Below, piece after piece: positions 9,366-18,341 of a DNA stretch of 64,000 bases; the stretch's first letter is position 1, and each line of letters starts with the position of its first letter. The stretch lies in contig CAVTWS010000024.1 in the NCBI GenBank assembly GCA_963738445.1, positions 124,001 to 188,000 on the forward strand. Reading direction: 5' to 3'. Source of the stretch: CAVTWS01 sp963738445. GTDB lineage: Bacteria > Actinomycetota > Acidimicrobiia > Acidimicrobiales > SHLQ01. The translations under genes were made by a program, and so were the position numbers. The notes under the pieces are model-generated. The model had not been told where the DNA came from, did no database searches, and was given only the letters and a program-made list of their open reading frames with translations.

Positions 9366-10607
9366 ATGGCACAACCGTCGCTCATCGTGCTTCACGCTCG
9401 GGGCGTTCTCGATGTGGACAGCGGCGACATCATCGAATCGGCATGGGTTCGGGTCGAGGGCAACCGGATCGCCGCGGTCACAACCGACAGCCGATCAGCC
9501 GGGGCATCCGACGCCGACGAGGTGATCGACCTGCCCGACCTGACCCTCATCCCCGGGTTGATGGACATGGAGGTCGACCTCGTGCTCGGCGGCGCCGGCG
9601 CCGGCCTGTACGACACGGTCCAGGCCGACCCCATCAAGATGGCCCTGCGGGCCACGGCGAACGCCAAACGCACCCTCCGGGCCGGATTCACCACGGTCCG
9701 CAACCTGGGTCTGTTCGTGAAGACCGGCGGGTACCTCATCGACGTCGCCCTCAGCGAGGCGGTCGACAAGGGCTGGATCGAGGGCCCCCGCATCGTTCCC
9801 GCCGGGCACGCCATCGTCCCGACCGGCGGTCACCTCGACCCCAGCGCCCAGGCCGCGGTAGCGCCCCACATCATGCCGATGACGGTCGAGGAGGGCATCG
9901 CCGACGGCGTCGACGAGGTCCGAAAAGCCGTTCGCTACCAGATCAAACACGGCGCCAAGCTCATCAAGTGCTGCGCGTCGGGCGGCGTCATGTCCGACAC
10001 GGGACCGTCCGGTGCCCAGCAGTACTCGTTCGACGAGCTGGCCGCCATCGTCGACGAAGCGCACCGCCGGGGGCTGAAGGTGGCGACCCACGCCCATGGC
10101 GACACCGCGGTGACCGCGGCGATCGAGGCCGGGATCGACTGCATCGAGCACGGCTTCATGATCACCGACCCCACCATCCAACTGATGCTCGATCGCGGCA
10201 CCTTCCTCGTCTCGACGAACGCCCTGACCGAGAACTGGGACGTCGGGAACCATCCGCCGCACCTGCAGGCCAAGGCCGCCGATGTCTTCCCGAAGGCCCA
10301 GGAGTCGCTGCGGAGGGCCATCGAAGCCGGCGTCAAGATCGCCTGCGGAAGCGACGCACCGGCGATCTGGCACGGCCGCAACGCCGAGGAGCTCGTCGTC
10401 CTGGTCAAGCGGGGCATGACCCCCCTCCAGGCCATCCGCGCCGCCACCACCGTGAGCGCCGAGCTCATCGACGCCCCGCTCCTGGGCCGCATCGCCCCCG
10501 AGATGCTCGCCGACATCGTCGGTGTCCCTGACAACCCACTGGACGACATCACCGTCACCCAGCGAGTCGCCTTCGTGATGAAGGACGGAAAGGTCTACAA
10601 ACGATGA
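9366..10607 (+). CDS. Metal-dependent amidohydrolase with altered metal motif
   Basis: 413 residues, imidazolonepropionase/Xaa-Pro-dipeptidase-like amidohydrolase. A composite beta-sandwich start (LHARGVLDVDSGDI) leads into the strand where the family has HxH; here it reads GLMDMEVDLV, so both His are replaced. Other ligands remain: the Lys strand GAKLIKCCASGG, ATHAHGDTAV and IEHGF His residues, and ACGSDAP with the catalytic Asp. A mononuclear or altered metal site is likely. The stop overlaps the ATG of the next SDR gene (ATGA). Substrate unknown; the operon with a crotonase-like and an SDR enzyme suggests a hydrolytic step in a catabolic route. Confidence 0.85.
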   Translation: MAQPSLIVLHARGVLDVDSGDIIESAWVRVEGNRIAAVTTDSRSAGASDADEVIDLPDLTLIPGLMDMEVDLVLGGAGAGLYDTVQADPIKMALRATANAKRTLRAGFTTVRNLGLFVKTGGYLIDVALSEAVDKGWIEGPRIVPAGHAIVPTGGHLDPSAQAAVAPHIMPMTVEEGIADGVDEVRKAVRYQIKHGAKLIKCCASGGVMSDTGPSGAQQYSFDELAAIVDEAHRRGLKVATHAHGDTAVTAAIEAGIDCIEHGFMITDPTIQLMLDRGTFLVSTNALTENWDVGNHPPHLQAKAADVFPKAQESLRRAIEAGVKIACGSDAPAIWHGRNAEELVVLVKRGMTPLQAIRAATTVSAELIDAPLLGRIAPEMLADIVGVPDNPLDDITVTQRVAFVMKDGKVYKR

Positions 10608-11386
10608 CCCCCATGACTCCCCCCGCGCCCTGGGACGGACCCCGGACCGCGATCGTCACCGGCGGCGGCTCAGGCATCGGCACGGCGATCAGCGTCCGCA
10701 TGGCCCAAGACGGCGCGTCGGTCGCCATCTTCGACCGCAACCTTCCGGCCGCCGAAGCCGTCGCCGCCGAGATCGTCGCCGCGGGAGGAATCGCCGCGGC
10801 GTTCGAGGTCGACGTCGCCGACCGGTCCGCCATCGACGCCGGGGTCGCCGCCACCCGAGATCGCTTCGGCGCGGCCACGATCCTCGTCAACAACGCCGGC
10901 ATCACGCCCTTCGCCCGGTTCCTGGAGATCGACCGCGAGTCCTACGAACGGGTGATGGCCGTCAACCTCCGCGGGCCGTTTGACATGTGCCAAGCGGTGC
11001 TCCCGGACATGATCGCCGCCCGCTGGGGCCGGATCGTCAACATCTCGTCGTCGAGCGCCCAGACCGGCAACGCCGGCCAGGTGCACTACGCCTCGTCCAA
11101 GGCCGGCGTGATCGGACTCACCCGATCGCTCGCCAAGGAGTTCGGCTCGAAGGGCGTCACCGTGAACGCCGTACCGCCCAGCTTCGTCGAGACCCCGTCT
11201 CTGCACGACGCCGCGGCGCGCGGCCAGATCGGGGCCGGCATCGAGCAGCACGTCCCGGCGACCCCCGTCCGGCGGGTGGGCCAACCGGAGGACATCGCGG
11301 CCGCCTCCGCGTACCTGGTGCGCGATGACGCCAGCTACGTCACCGGTCAGGTGCTCGGGGTCAACGGCGGCCGGGTGATCGGCTGA
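10604..11386 (+). CDS. Short-chain dehydrogenase/reductase
   Basis: 260 residues, classical SDR. Cofactor loop VTGGGSGIGTAIS, the NNAG motif, catalytic Ser in NISSSSAQTG and the YASSK pair, and the C-terminal YVTGQVLGVNGG signature are all present. An acidic residue after beta-2 (IFDRN) favours NAD(H). It overlaps the amidohydrolase stop by four bases, so the two are translated together. The likely role is oxidation or reduction of a hydroxyl/keto group of an intermediate. Confidence 0.92.
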   Translation: MTPMTPPAPWDGPRTAIVTGGGSGIGTAISVRMAQDGASVAIFDRNLPAAEAVAAEIVAAGGIAAAFEVDVADRSAIDAGVAATRDRFGAATILVNNAGITPFARFLEIDRESYERVMAVNLRGPFDMCQAVLPDMIAARWGRIVNISSSSAQTGNAGQVHYASSKAGVIGLTRSLAKEFGSKGVTVNAVPPSFVETPSLHDAAARGQIGAGIEQHVPATPVRRVGQPEDIAAASAYLVRDDASYVTGQVLGVNGGRVIG

Positions 11387-11436
11387 CGCAGGCCTTCCCG
11401 GGCCGTGTTTCCAGCCCGTCCGATGGCGGACCGGCC

Positions 11437-12393
11437 TCACCCTCCCGTCAGCCGGGAGACGAGAGGAGCCAAGTCGTCGATGGAGGCCTGCGGGATCGTG
11501 ACGTAGTTCGTCCCGAACCGCTCGCGAATGTGGTGGAGCCGATCGGCCATGGCGTCGAGCGAGCCGACGAGCACACTGGGGTGTTGCGCCATCAGGTCGG
11601 GGTCCGCCCCGATCCAGCCCGCGATGTCCGCATACGCCGACGCGCTGTCGTCGGTCACGATGGCGAAGGCCGGAGCCGCCTCGATCTCGAGGCTCGCCAA
11701 CCGTTCGCCTGCCGCGTGGGCCACGATGCCGTACCGATGGGCGGCCTCGTCCGCGGGCGACCGACCGGCCCCGTTGGTCGGGGTGAAGTGCACGTTCGCG
11801 ATGCTCACGATGTCGGCTTCGCGCGCCGCATAGGACAGCAACCGTTCCCGGCCGCCCCCGATCATCAGCGGCGGCGGCGCCTGCACGGGCGACGGCAAGC
11901 CGCGGTACCCGGTGACCTTCACGTGCGTGCCCTCGATGTCGATCAGCTCACCCGACCAGTGAGCCCGGAAGAGGGCCACCACCTCAGCGAGTTTGTCCAC
12001 CCGCTCACCGCCCCGCAGGAAGGGAAGGCCGAGCGACCGGTATTCGGGGGCCTGCTGCCCCGCACCGAGCCCCAGCTCGAGGCGACCGTCGGACAGCAGA
12101 TCGATCGTGGTCGCCTCCTTCACCAGCGCGGCAGGGACGTGGTAGTCGACGCAGAAGACCCGGCAGCCGATCCGCAACGTCGAGGTGACCGCGGCCGCCG
12201 CCGCCATCGCCGACAGGGGAGCCAGGTGCTGGGGCGGGAGCGAGCATTCGCGGGCGGCCGGACCCGGACCGAGGTAGTGATCGGTCACGAACAGCGTGGA
12301 GAAGCCGAGGTCCTCGACCTTACGGGCGAGGTCGTACCACTCCCGCGCCGACGTGGCCCGCGTGGCCTGGACCGCGAATCGGAACGGGCGCAT
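11437..12393 (-). CDS. LLM-class flavin/F420-dependent oxidoreductase
   Basis: 318 residues, luciferase-like monooxygenase fold (TIM barrel). Family segments: FSTLFVTDHYLGPGP, TSTLRIGCRVFCVDYH, LSDGRLELGLGAGQQAPEY and LMIGGGRERLLSYAAREADIV. This resembles the actinobacterial TIGR03621-type F420-dependent group, which is a family-level inference. It lies downstream of the Rieske oxygenase and its small partner on the same strand, 18 bases after the small gene, so it is probably the last gene of that operon and may process the Rieske product or supply reduced cofactor. Confidence 0.88.
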   Translation of the reverse strand: MRPFRFAVQATRATSAREWYDLARKVEDLGFSTLFVTDHYLGPGPAARECSLPPQHLAPLSAMAAAAAVTSTLRIGCRVFCVDYHVPAALVKEATTIDLLSDGRLELGLGAGQQAPEYRSLGLPFLRGGERVDKLAEVVALFRAHWSGELIDIEGTHVKVTGYRGLPSPVQAPPPLMIGGGRERLLSYAAREADIVSIANVHFTPTNGAGRSPADEAAHRYGIVAHAAGERLASLEIEAAPAFAIVTDDSASAYADIAGWIGADPDLMAQHPSVLVGSLDAMADRLHHIRERFGTNYVTIPQASIDDLAPLVSRLTGG

Positions 12394-12411
12394 CAGCGTC
12401 GAACGGATCCC

Positions 12412-12747
12412 TCACACCGCCGGTTCGACGACTTGGCGGTAGAACGCCGAGCCCGAATCGGGGATCGTGGACTGATGGAAGATGTTGACCGCGTCGGCCA
12501 CCATGATCATCGAGTACAGGAGGTGGAGGAGGCGGGTGTCCTCCTCCGACAGGTCGTACAGGTCGCGGGTGTCGAGGTGGATCATCGCCTCCTCGGCCCG
12601 GGCCGCGATGGCGTCGTAGAACTGACCCAACTCCTCGTAGGACTTCGAGGTCCGCATGGCGTACCGCTCGTTTCGGCCCGCCCGGGCCCAGTCGGCGACG
12701 AATCCTTCGAGCTCGTCGAACCCGGTGGGCAGCAGTCGCTCGGTCAT
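12412..12747 (-). CDS. Small helical protein of a Rieske oxygenase operon
   Basis: 111 residues, all-helical in appearance, rich in acidic and aromatic residues (LHLLYSMIMVADAVNIFHQS). I do not recognise a family. ATG 12747 lies one base after the Rieske stop and has GGAGGGG upstream, so it is tightly coupled to it; an upstream in-frame start inside the Rieske gene is less likely. Small second (beta) subunits of ring-hydroxylating oxygenases have a cone-shaped alpha-beta fold of about 170 residues, which this does not match. It might be an assembly or specificity partner; that is inference from position only. Confidence 0.75.
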   Translation of the reverse strand: MTERLLPTGFDELEGFVADWARAGRNERYAMRTSKSYEELGQFYDAIAARAEEAMIHLDTRDLYDLSEEDTRLLHLLYSMIMVADAVNIFHQSTIPDSGSAFYRQVVEPAV

Positions 12748-12748
12748 G

Positions 12749-14043
12749 TCACGCCCCTCCTGGGCCGGCGGCCCGATGCTCGGCGACGGCATCGCCGATG
12801 GTCCGGTGGAACGCCCGGATCATCACTTCCTGATCGCTCAGGTGGAACCGCTCCTGGCCCCCCATGGCGAGGGAGCTGTGGGTGGCCTCCACCGTGTTGA
12901 CGTCCTGGGTGGCCACCTCGATGACCATGTGGACGGCCTGTTCCTGCGCCAGCCGCTCGCGAGCGTTTTCGGCGGCGCGAAGTACAGGTCGACGTCGTAC
13001 ACATGGGAATCGACCGACTCCGGCCAGTAGGTGTAGGTGATGTACATGCCCCGAGCCCAGATCTGCAGGGAGAAGTTGGGCAGCAACCAGTAGTGGTCGT
13101 TCGACCAGGACGCGATGCCGCCCGGGTTCAGCGAATCGGGAAAGGGCCCGAGGTCGGGGATGTCGTCGGGGCCGAACAGGCCGGCCCGGAACAGCTTGTA
13201 CACCCACCTCATGTTGCGCTCCGCCGGCCCGATCTCGCCCGGTGCCCGTGGCTTGAGGGGCGGCGGTCCGGGCACGGAGTTCAGGAAGTGCCGGTCGAAG
13301 AAGTCGTAGTGGTAGGCGTCGATCGGCGGCACCATCTGTTCGGCCTGCTCGGCGCTGAGGCCGAGGAAGGTCTGGTGCACGTACGCCGGGTGGTACCACT
13401 CCTGGATCGTGTTGGCGGACAATTTCCAATTGCCGTGGACGCGGGTGCTGAACCCGTACCGCTGCGTCATCAGCTGGAACGGGTACGACTCGAGGCGACA
13501 CACCTCCTCGCCGAGGAACTCGCGGAGCGGGGGTGGATCGTCGGCCAGGGAGACGAACACGAACCCGTTGAACACCTCGCACGCCACCGGCGGCAGGCCC
13601 AACGTGTCTGTGTCGAGATCGAAGAACTGGGACTCGTTCGTGACGTGGTCGACCCGCCCGTCGAGGCCGTACCGCCAACCGTGGTACTTGCAGTGGAACG
13701 CCCGACAGCTGCCGGACGACTCCTCGCCCGGGTGCTCGATCCACACCACCTTGTTCCCGCGGTGCGCGCAGATGTTCCGCATGGCCCGAACCTGCCCCTC
13801 GAGATCCCGAACGATGACCAGAGAGGCGAGACCCGGCAGTTCGCGGGTGAAGTACGTGCCGGGCCGAGGCAGGCGCTCCTCGCGGCCGACGAAGAGCCAC
13901 CATCGGCGGAAGATCGCTTCACGCTCGTCGGCGAAGAAGGCGGGCGACGTGCAGTCGTCGTAGCTCACCGGCCCGGTGCCCAGATGCGGGAACTCGGGCG
14001 TCCACTTCTGTCGCCCCGTGGCGAGGCGGTCCTGCATGGTCAC
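12749..14043 (-). CDS. Rieske 2Fe-2S aromatic ring-hydroxylating oxygenase, alpha subunit (one frameshift)
   Basis: About 430 residues. The Rieske cluster ligands are CAHRGN and FHCKYHGW. The catalytic iron motif is QEWYHPAYVH with a later acidic ligand likely in the C-terminal half. The frame changes near 12978 in a GCGCCGCCG run and continues as ENARERLAQEQAVHM to the stop at 12749. GTG 14043 has GGAG eight bases upstream; ATG 14037 is the alternative. No ferredoxin or reductase gene is nearby. Homologues oxidise or demethylate aromatic or steroid-like substrates. It is divergent from an SDR across a region with a palindromic operator. Confidence 0.88.
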
Positions 14044-14078
14044 GCGCCTGACTCCTTTGCGGGACTCGGCAAAGAAAG

Positions 14079-14097
14079 ACCGGACGTTTGATCCGGT
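14079..14097. promoter_or_regulatory. Palindromic operator ACCGGA-N7-TCCGGT
   Basis: A perfect 6-bp inverted repeat (14079-14084 and 14092-14097) lies between the divergent Rieske and SDR genes and covers the TTGATC -35 hexamer (14088-14093) of the SDR promoter. The size and symmetry fit a TetR-type repressor; the TetR gene at 18999 is a candidate but unproven regulator. Confidence 0.6.
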
Positions 14098-14117
14098 GTT
14101 GAACGCCTGCTTAACAT
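14088..14117 (+). promoter_or_regulatory. Promoter of the mini-ORF/SDR transcript
   Basis: TTGATC (14088-14093), 18 bases, then TAACAT (14112-14117), followed by seven bases and an ATG at 14125. The layout predicts a leaderless transcript that starts with a 12-codon ORF. Confidence 0.55.
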
Positions 14118-14124
14118 CCTGCGC

Positions 14125-14163
14125 ATGAGCCTGCAACCCGTCGCTGCGGCGGCCTCCACATGA
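14125..14163 (+). CDS. Putative 12-residue leader peptide overlapping the SDR start
   Basis: ATG 14125 opens a frame encoding MSLQPVAAAAST, whose TGA (14161-14163) overlaps the SDR ATG (14160-14162) as ATGA. It sits seven bases after a TAACAT -10 element, so ribosomes loading on a leaderless mRNA would translate it and then reinitiate at the SDR gene, which has no Shine-Dalgarno of its own. It may act purely as a coupling device; no regulatory codon run is seen. Confidence 0.5.
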   Translation: MSLQPVAAAAST

Positions 14164-14909
14164 ACTCGACGGGCCGGCTCGCCGGCAAGGTCGCGATCGT
14201 CACCGGGGCCGGTTCGGGGATCGGGCGAGCCACCGTCGAACGCTTCGTGCACGAGGGAGCGCGGGTCGTCTGCGTCGACCGCAGCGGTGCCGAGCACGAC
14301 GTCGCAGCAACGCTCGGCGATTCCGCGATCGCCGCGACGGCTGACGTCACGGTGTCGGCGCAGGTCGCCGCCGCGGTCGCCGCGGCCAAAGCGGCGTTCG
14401 GTCGTCTCGACATCATGATGAACAACGCCGGCTCGGGCGGCGAGTCGCTTCCCCTCGCCGACCTCGACGACGCCACCTACGACCAGCTGATCGCCCTCAA
14501 CCTCACGTCGGTCTTCTACGGCATGCGCCACGCCATCCCGGTGATGCTGGAGACCGGCGGCGGCTCGATCATCAACACCGCGTCGGCGGCCGGAATCGTG
14601 GGGTGGAAGGGCAAGGCCGTCTACTCCGCTGCCAAGGGTGGAGTCATCCAACTCACCAAGGCGGCCGCGCTCGACTACGCCACCCAGGGCATTCGCGTCA
14701 ACGCCATCTGCCCCGGCATGACCTGGACTGGGCTGGCCCACGGGGGCGACGACCGACCGCCGCCGCCGGACCTGATCCCACCCCAGCCCATGGCCCGCTG
14801 GGGCCTCCCGGCCGAGCTCGCCGCCGCGGCACTCTTCCTCGCCAGCGACGACTCCTCCTTCGTCACCGGGACGGCCATCCCGGTCGACGGCGGGTACGTC
14901 GCCCGATGA
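14160..14909 (+). CDS. Short-chain dehydrogenase/reductase
   Basis: 249 residues, classical SDR. VTGAGSGIGRAT (cofactor), VDRSG after beta-2 (Asp, NAD preference), NNAGSGG, catalytic Ser in NTASAAG, YSAAK, and FVTGTAIPVDGG near the C-terminus. It lacks a good ribosome binding site, and its start overlaps a tiny upstream ORF. It is divergent from the Rieske oxygenase; an SDR commonly dehydrogenates the product of such oxygenases, so a shared pathway is plausible. Confidence 0.92.
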   Translation: MNSTGRLAGKVAIVTGAGSGIGRATVERFVHEGARVVCVDRSGAEHDVAATLGDSAIAATADVTVSAQVAAAVAAAKAAFGRLDIMMNNAGSGGESLPLADLDDATYDQLIALNLTSVFYGMRHAIPVMLETGGGSIINTASAAGIVGWKGKAVYSAAKGGVIQLTKAAALDYATQGIRVNAICPGMTWTGLAHGGDDRPPPPDLIPPQPMARWGLPAELAAAALFLASDDSSFVTGTAIPVDGGYVAR

Positions 14910-14937
14910 CCGCACCCGGTCACGGGAGGCACTCGAG

Positions 14938-15876
14938 ATGAAGGTCACGGTCGTGGGCACGGGCGCGATGGGGTCGGTGTACGCGGCGCTGCTCCGCGAG
15001 GCCGGCCACGAGGTCTGGGCCCTCGATCTCTGGGACGCCCATCTCACCGCCATCGCCACGGGTGGATTGCGGGTGAGCGGAGCGAGCGGCGACCGGATCG
15101 CCACCGGGATCCACGTCGGCCGTCACCCCGCCGATGCCGGGCCGAGCGACCTGTGGATCGTCGCGACCAAGGCACACGACGTCGACGCGGTGAGCGAAGA
15201 GATCGCGCCCCTCCTGCGGCCCGACGACATCGTCATGGCGTTCCAGAACGGGCTGGGCGCGGGACACCGACTCACCCGCCACATGGCGCCCGAACATGTC
15301 GTCATCGGCATCGCCGAGGGGTTCGGGTCGTTCCTCCCGGACCCCGGTCACGTCCACCACGAAGGCATGCGCCTCGTCCGGATCGGCGAGATCGACGGCG
15401 GGCTGTCAACCCGGGTTCGCCGCCTCGAGGACGCGTGGCGAGAGGCCGGATTCAACGTTCGGGCGTTCGCCGACATCGACCTGATGATCTGGGAGAAGTT
15501 TCTCTGCAACGTCGCGTTGAGCGCCCCCACCGCCGTGTTCGACTGCACCGTCGGAGCGTTGATGGCCGACCCCGCCGCATGGGCCGTAGCGCAAGGCTGC
15601 CTGCTCGAGGCCCACCGGGTGGGCGTGGCGAAAGGGATCGCCTTCCGCTTCGAGGACCCGGTCGCGTACGTGGAGGAGTTCGCGTCGTCGATCCCCACGA
15701 CCAGCCCCTCGATGCGTCTCGACCACCTCGCCGGTCGGGCATCGGAGGTCGATGTCATCAACGGCGTCGTCGTCGACGAGAGCCGGGCCCTCGGCTGGCC
15801 CGCCCCGTACAACGAGACCTTGTGTGCCGTGCTCCGCGCCCGGGAAGCGCGGCTCGAGCGTTCCGGGCGGGACTGA
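14938..15876 (+). CDS. Ketopantoate reductase (ApbA/PanE) family protein
   Basis: 312 residues. The N-terminal dinucleotide loop is VVGTGAMGSVYAALL; the catalytic-domain helices include WEKFLCNVALSAPTAVF with the family Lys, and SIPTTSPSMRLDHLAGRASEVD matches the ApbA C-terminal motif (SMxxDxxxGRxxEvd). GGGAGG precedes the ATG. Family members reduce 2-dehydropantoate, but several PanE-like copies in catabolic clusters act on other 2-keto acids; here no other pantothenate gene is adjacent, so the pathway assignment is open. Confidence 0.88.
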   Translation: MKVTVVGTGAMGSVYAALLREAGHEVWALDLWDAHLTAIATGGLRVSGASGDRIATGIHVGRHPADAGPSDLWIVATKAHDVDAVSEEIAPLLRPDDIVMAFQNGLGAGHRLTRHMAPEHVVIGIAEGFGSFLPDPGHVHHEGMRLVRIGEIDGGLSTRVRRLEDAWREAGFNVRAFADIDLMIWEKFLCNVALSAPTAVFDCTVGALMADPAAWAVAQGCLLEAHRVGVAKGIAFRFEDPVAYVEEFASSIPTTSPSMRLDHLAGRASEVDVINGVVVDESRALGWPAPYNETLCAVLRAREARLERSGRD

Positions 15877-15971
15877 CCACGTTGTCCACGCGAGCGGCCG
15901 ATGCTAAACAGCCGATCAGCGAGGCGGGACCGAAGATTCCCGACTGCCCCCGAGACCGACAGGAACCGCAC

Positions 15972-18341
15972 ATGGGAGAGCCGATCGACCGGCCCGGATC
16001 GACCGCTGGTTCGGCCCGGTACGCCGGGGCACGGGTCCTTCGCGTGGAGGATGCCCGGCTCGTCACCGGCCACGGAACCTTCGTCGACGACATCGTCCGG
16101 CCCGGCATGCTCCACGCCAGCTTCGTCCGCAGCCCGTACGCCCGGGCCCGCATCCTCGGCGTCGACTCGTCGGCCGCACTCGAGCTCCCCGGCGTGCACG
16201 CCGTCTTCAGCGCCGCGGACCTCAACCCGACCGTGCACGAGCTCTGGTACACCCAGATGGGCAAGGACGTGCCCGACAGCCCCCGGCCGCCGCTCGCCGA
16301 GGGCGAGGCCCGGTTCGTCGGCGATCCCGTGGCGCTGGTCGTGGCCACGGATCGATACATCGCCGAGGATGCTGCCGAACTGGTCGATGTCGACTACGAA
16401 CCGCTGCCCCCGGTCGTCGACTACACCACCGCGTCCGAGGCCGGACACCTGGTGCACCCCGGTTGGGAGAAGAACATCGCCGGAACGATGCGGGGCCGAC
16501 CGGCCGACAAACTGGCACCCGTGTTCGCCGAGGCGGCGAGCATCATCGAGGAGACGATCTACCAGCAGGCCTACGTGGCCTCGCCGATGGAGACCCGGGG
16601 CCTCGTGGCCGAGTGGTCGGCGGCGGCCGGCGAGCTCACCATCTGGGCGTCGTTCCAGGCGCCTCACGATCTGCGTCTCTTCGCCGCCCGCCTCCTCGGG
16701 CTCCCGGAGAACCGGGTGCGCGTCATCTGCGGTGACACGGGGGGCGCGTTCGGTCAGAAGATCAACTCCCACCGCGAGGACATCTGCATCCTGCTCGCCG
16801 CCCGCCGGGTCCGAGGTCCGCTGAAGTGGATCGAGGACCGTCGCGAGAACCTCATGTCGAGCTCGTCCCGGCACGAGCACGGTCACGTCAAGATGGCCTT
16901 CGACGCCGACGGTTCGCTCCTCGCCGCGACCATCGACCACATCCAGGACGTCGGCGCCTACCCGGTGCCCTGGCCGATCGGGGTCGGGGCCGCGGTCGGC
17001 ATGATGTTCCCCGGTCCGTACCGGGTGCCGAACGCGACGTTCACCTCGACGGGGGTGTTCTCCAACACGCCCGGACGAACCGCGTACCGAGGCCCGTGGC
17101 AGTTCGAGACGGTGGCCCGCGAGGTGTTTCTCGACATCGCGGCCCGCCGCCTCGGCTACGACCCGATCGATCTGCGCCGCCGCAACATGCTTCGCCGCGA
17201 CGAGTTGCCCTACGTCAACGCCAACCGCATGACGTACAGCGACATGACACCGGTCGAGGCGTTCGACATGGCGCTCGAACGACTCGACTACGACGCCTTC
17301 CGGCGCGAGCAGGCCGCCGCGCTCGCCTCCGGCCGGTACCTCGGAGTCGGCACGAGCAGCTACGTCGAGCCGACCGCGAGCGGCATGCCCCTCCTCGGCA
17401 GCGAAGGCGCCACCATCCGGATCGAGCCCACGGGCGCCGTGAACGTGTACCTGGCCGGCGGCTCCGCAGGGAACAGCCTCGAGACCACGGCCCTCCAGCT
17501 CACCGCCGATGCCCTCGGCGTCGACATCGCGCAGGTGCGGACCATCCAGGGGGATACGGCTCTCACCCCGTTCGGCGGCGGCACCGGCGGCAGCCGCAGC
17601 GGCTCGATGGTGGCGGGCGCCATCCGGGAGACGGCGGCCGCGCTCAAGGAACGCATCGCCACCATCGCCGCCCACCTCCTCGAAGCGGCGCCCGGAGACA
17701 TCGTCATCGCCGACGGTCACGCCAGCGTGGCCGGGGTGCCCACGGCTCGGTTGTCGATCGCCGAGATCGCCGACACCGCCTATTTCGGCCCCGACAAGCT
17801 CCCCCGCGACATCCCCCTGGGACTCGAGGCCAGCGCCCGCTACCGGTCCGAGAGCCTCAACGTGTGGGCCAACGCCACCCACGTCTGTACCTGCGAGGTC
17901 GACACCGGCACCGGTCACGTGCAAATCCTGCGCTACATCGTGGCCGAGGATTGCGGGCCGATGATCAACCCCAACGTCGTCGAGGGCCAGATCGCCGGGG
18001 GCACGGTTCAGGGAATCGGCGGCGCGCTCTACGAGGAGTTCAACTGGGACGACGAGGGCAACCCGCTCGCCACCACCTTCATGGACTACCTGATCCCGAC
18101 TGCGATGGAAGTACCCGACATCGAGTTCGTGCACGTCGAAGGGTCGCCCGGCCCGGGCCCCGGCGGTTACAAGGGAGTCGGCGAGGGCGGCGCCATCGGC
18201 GCACCGGCCGCGGTCGTCAACGCGGTCGCCGACGCGCTCGCCCCGCTCGGCGTCACGATCACCCGGCTGCCGGTCTCCCCCGCGGCGATCCTGTCCGTCC
18301 TGGCTGAAGCCGAAGCCCGTGGAGGTGCACCGTGTCCGTGA
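15972..18341 (+). CDS. Molybdenum hydroxylase large subunit (xanthine dehydrogenase/CoxL family)
   Basis: 789 residues, the normal size of a stand-alone molybdopterin-binding subunit. The N-terminal a/b hammerhead shows TGHGTFVDDIV and LHASFVRSPYARARI; Moco motifs include GDTGGAFGQK; the C-terminal GVGEGG supplies the catalytic Glu. The active-site loop reads AYRGPWQ and not the AYxCSFR of form I CO dehydrogenase, so a xanthine/aldehyde/heteroaromatic hydroxylase is favoured. The 2Fe-2S and FAD subunits usually encoded beside it are absent on both sides. It overlaps the nitroreductase gene by 10 bases. Confidence 0.92.
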   Translation: MGEPIDRPGSTAGSARYAGARVLRVEDARLVTGHGTFVDDIVRPGMLHASFVRSPYARARILGVDSSAALELPGVHAVFSAADLNPTVHELWYTQMGKDVPDSPRPPLAEGEARFVGDPVALVVATDRYIAEDAAELVDVDYEPLPPVVDYTTASEAGHLVHPGWEKNIAGTMRGRPADKLAPVFAEAASIIEETIYQQAYVASPMETRGLVAEWSAAAGELTIWASFQAPHDLRLFAARLLGLPENRVRVICGDTGGAFGQKINSHREDICILLAARRVRGPLKWIEDRRENLMSSSSRHEHGHVKMAFDADGSLLAATIDHIQDVGAYPVPWPIGVGAAVGMMFPGPYRVPNATFTSTGVFSNTPGRTAYRGPWQFETVAREVFLDIAARRLGYDPIDLRRRNMLRRDELPYVNANRMTYSDMTPVEAFDMALERLDYDAFRREQAAALASGRYLGVGTSSYVEPTASGMPLLGSEGATIRIEPTGAVNVYLAGGSAGNSLETTALQLTADALGVDIAQVRTIQGDTALTPFGGGTGGSRSGSMVAGAIRETAAALKERIATIAAHLLEAAPGDIVIADGHASVAGVPTARLSIAEIADTAYFGPDKLPRDIPLGLEASARYRSESLNVWANATHVCTCEVDTGTGHVQILRYIVAEDCGPMINPNVVEGQIAGGTVQGIGGALYEEFNWDDEGNPLATTFMDYLIPTAMEVPDIEFVHVEGSPGPGPGGYKGVGEGGAIGAPAAVVNAVADALAPLGVTITRLPVSPAAILSVLAEAEARGGAPCP

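Noticed and set aside
15348..18134. A 928-codon open frame on the minus strand across the molybdenum hydroxylase gene
   Set aside because: It is antisense to a gene with complete family motifs; long antisense frames are expected at this GC content and it matches no protein family.
15972..18341. Carbon monoxide dehydrogenase large subunit (CoxL form I)
   Set aside because: The active-site AYxCSFR loop is absent (AYRGPWQ instead) and no coxM or coxS genes are present.
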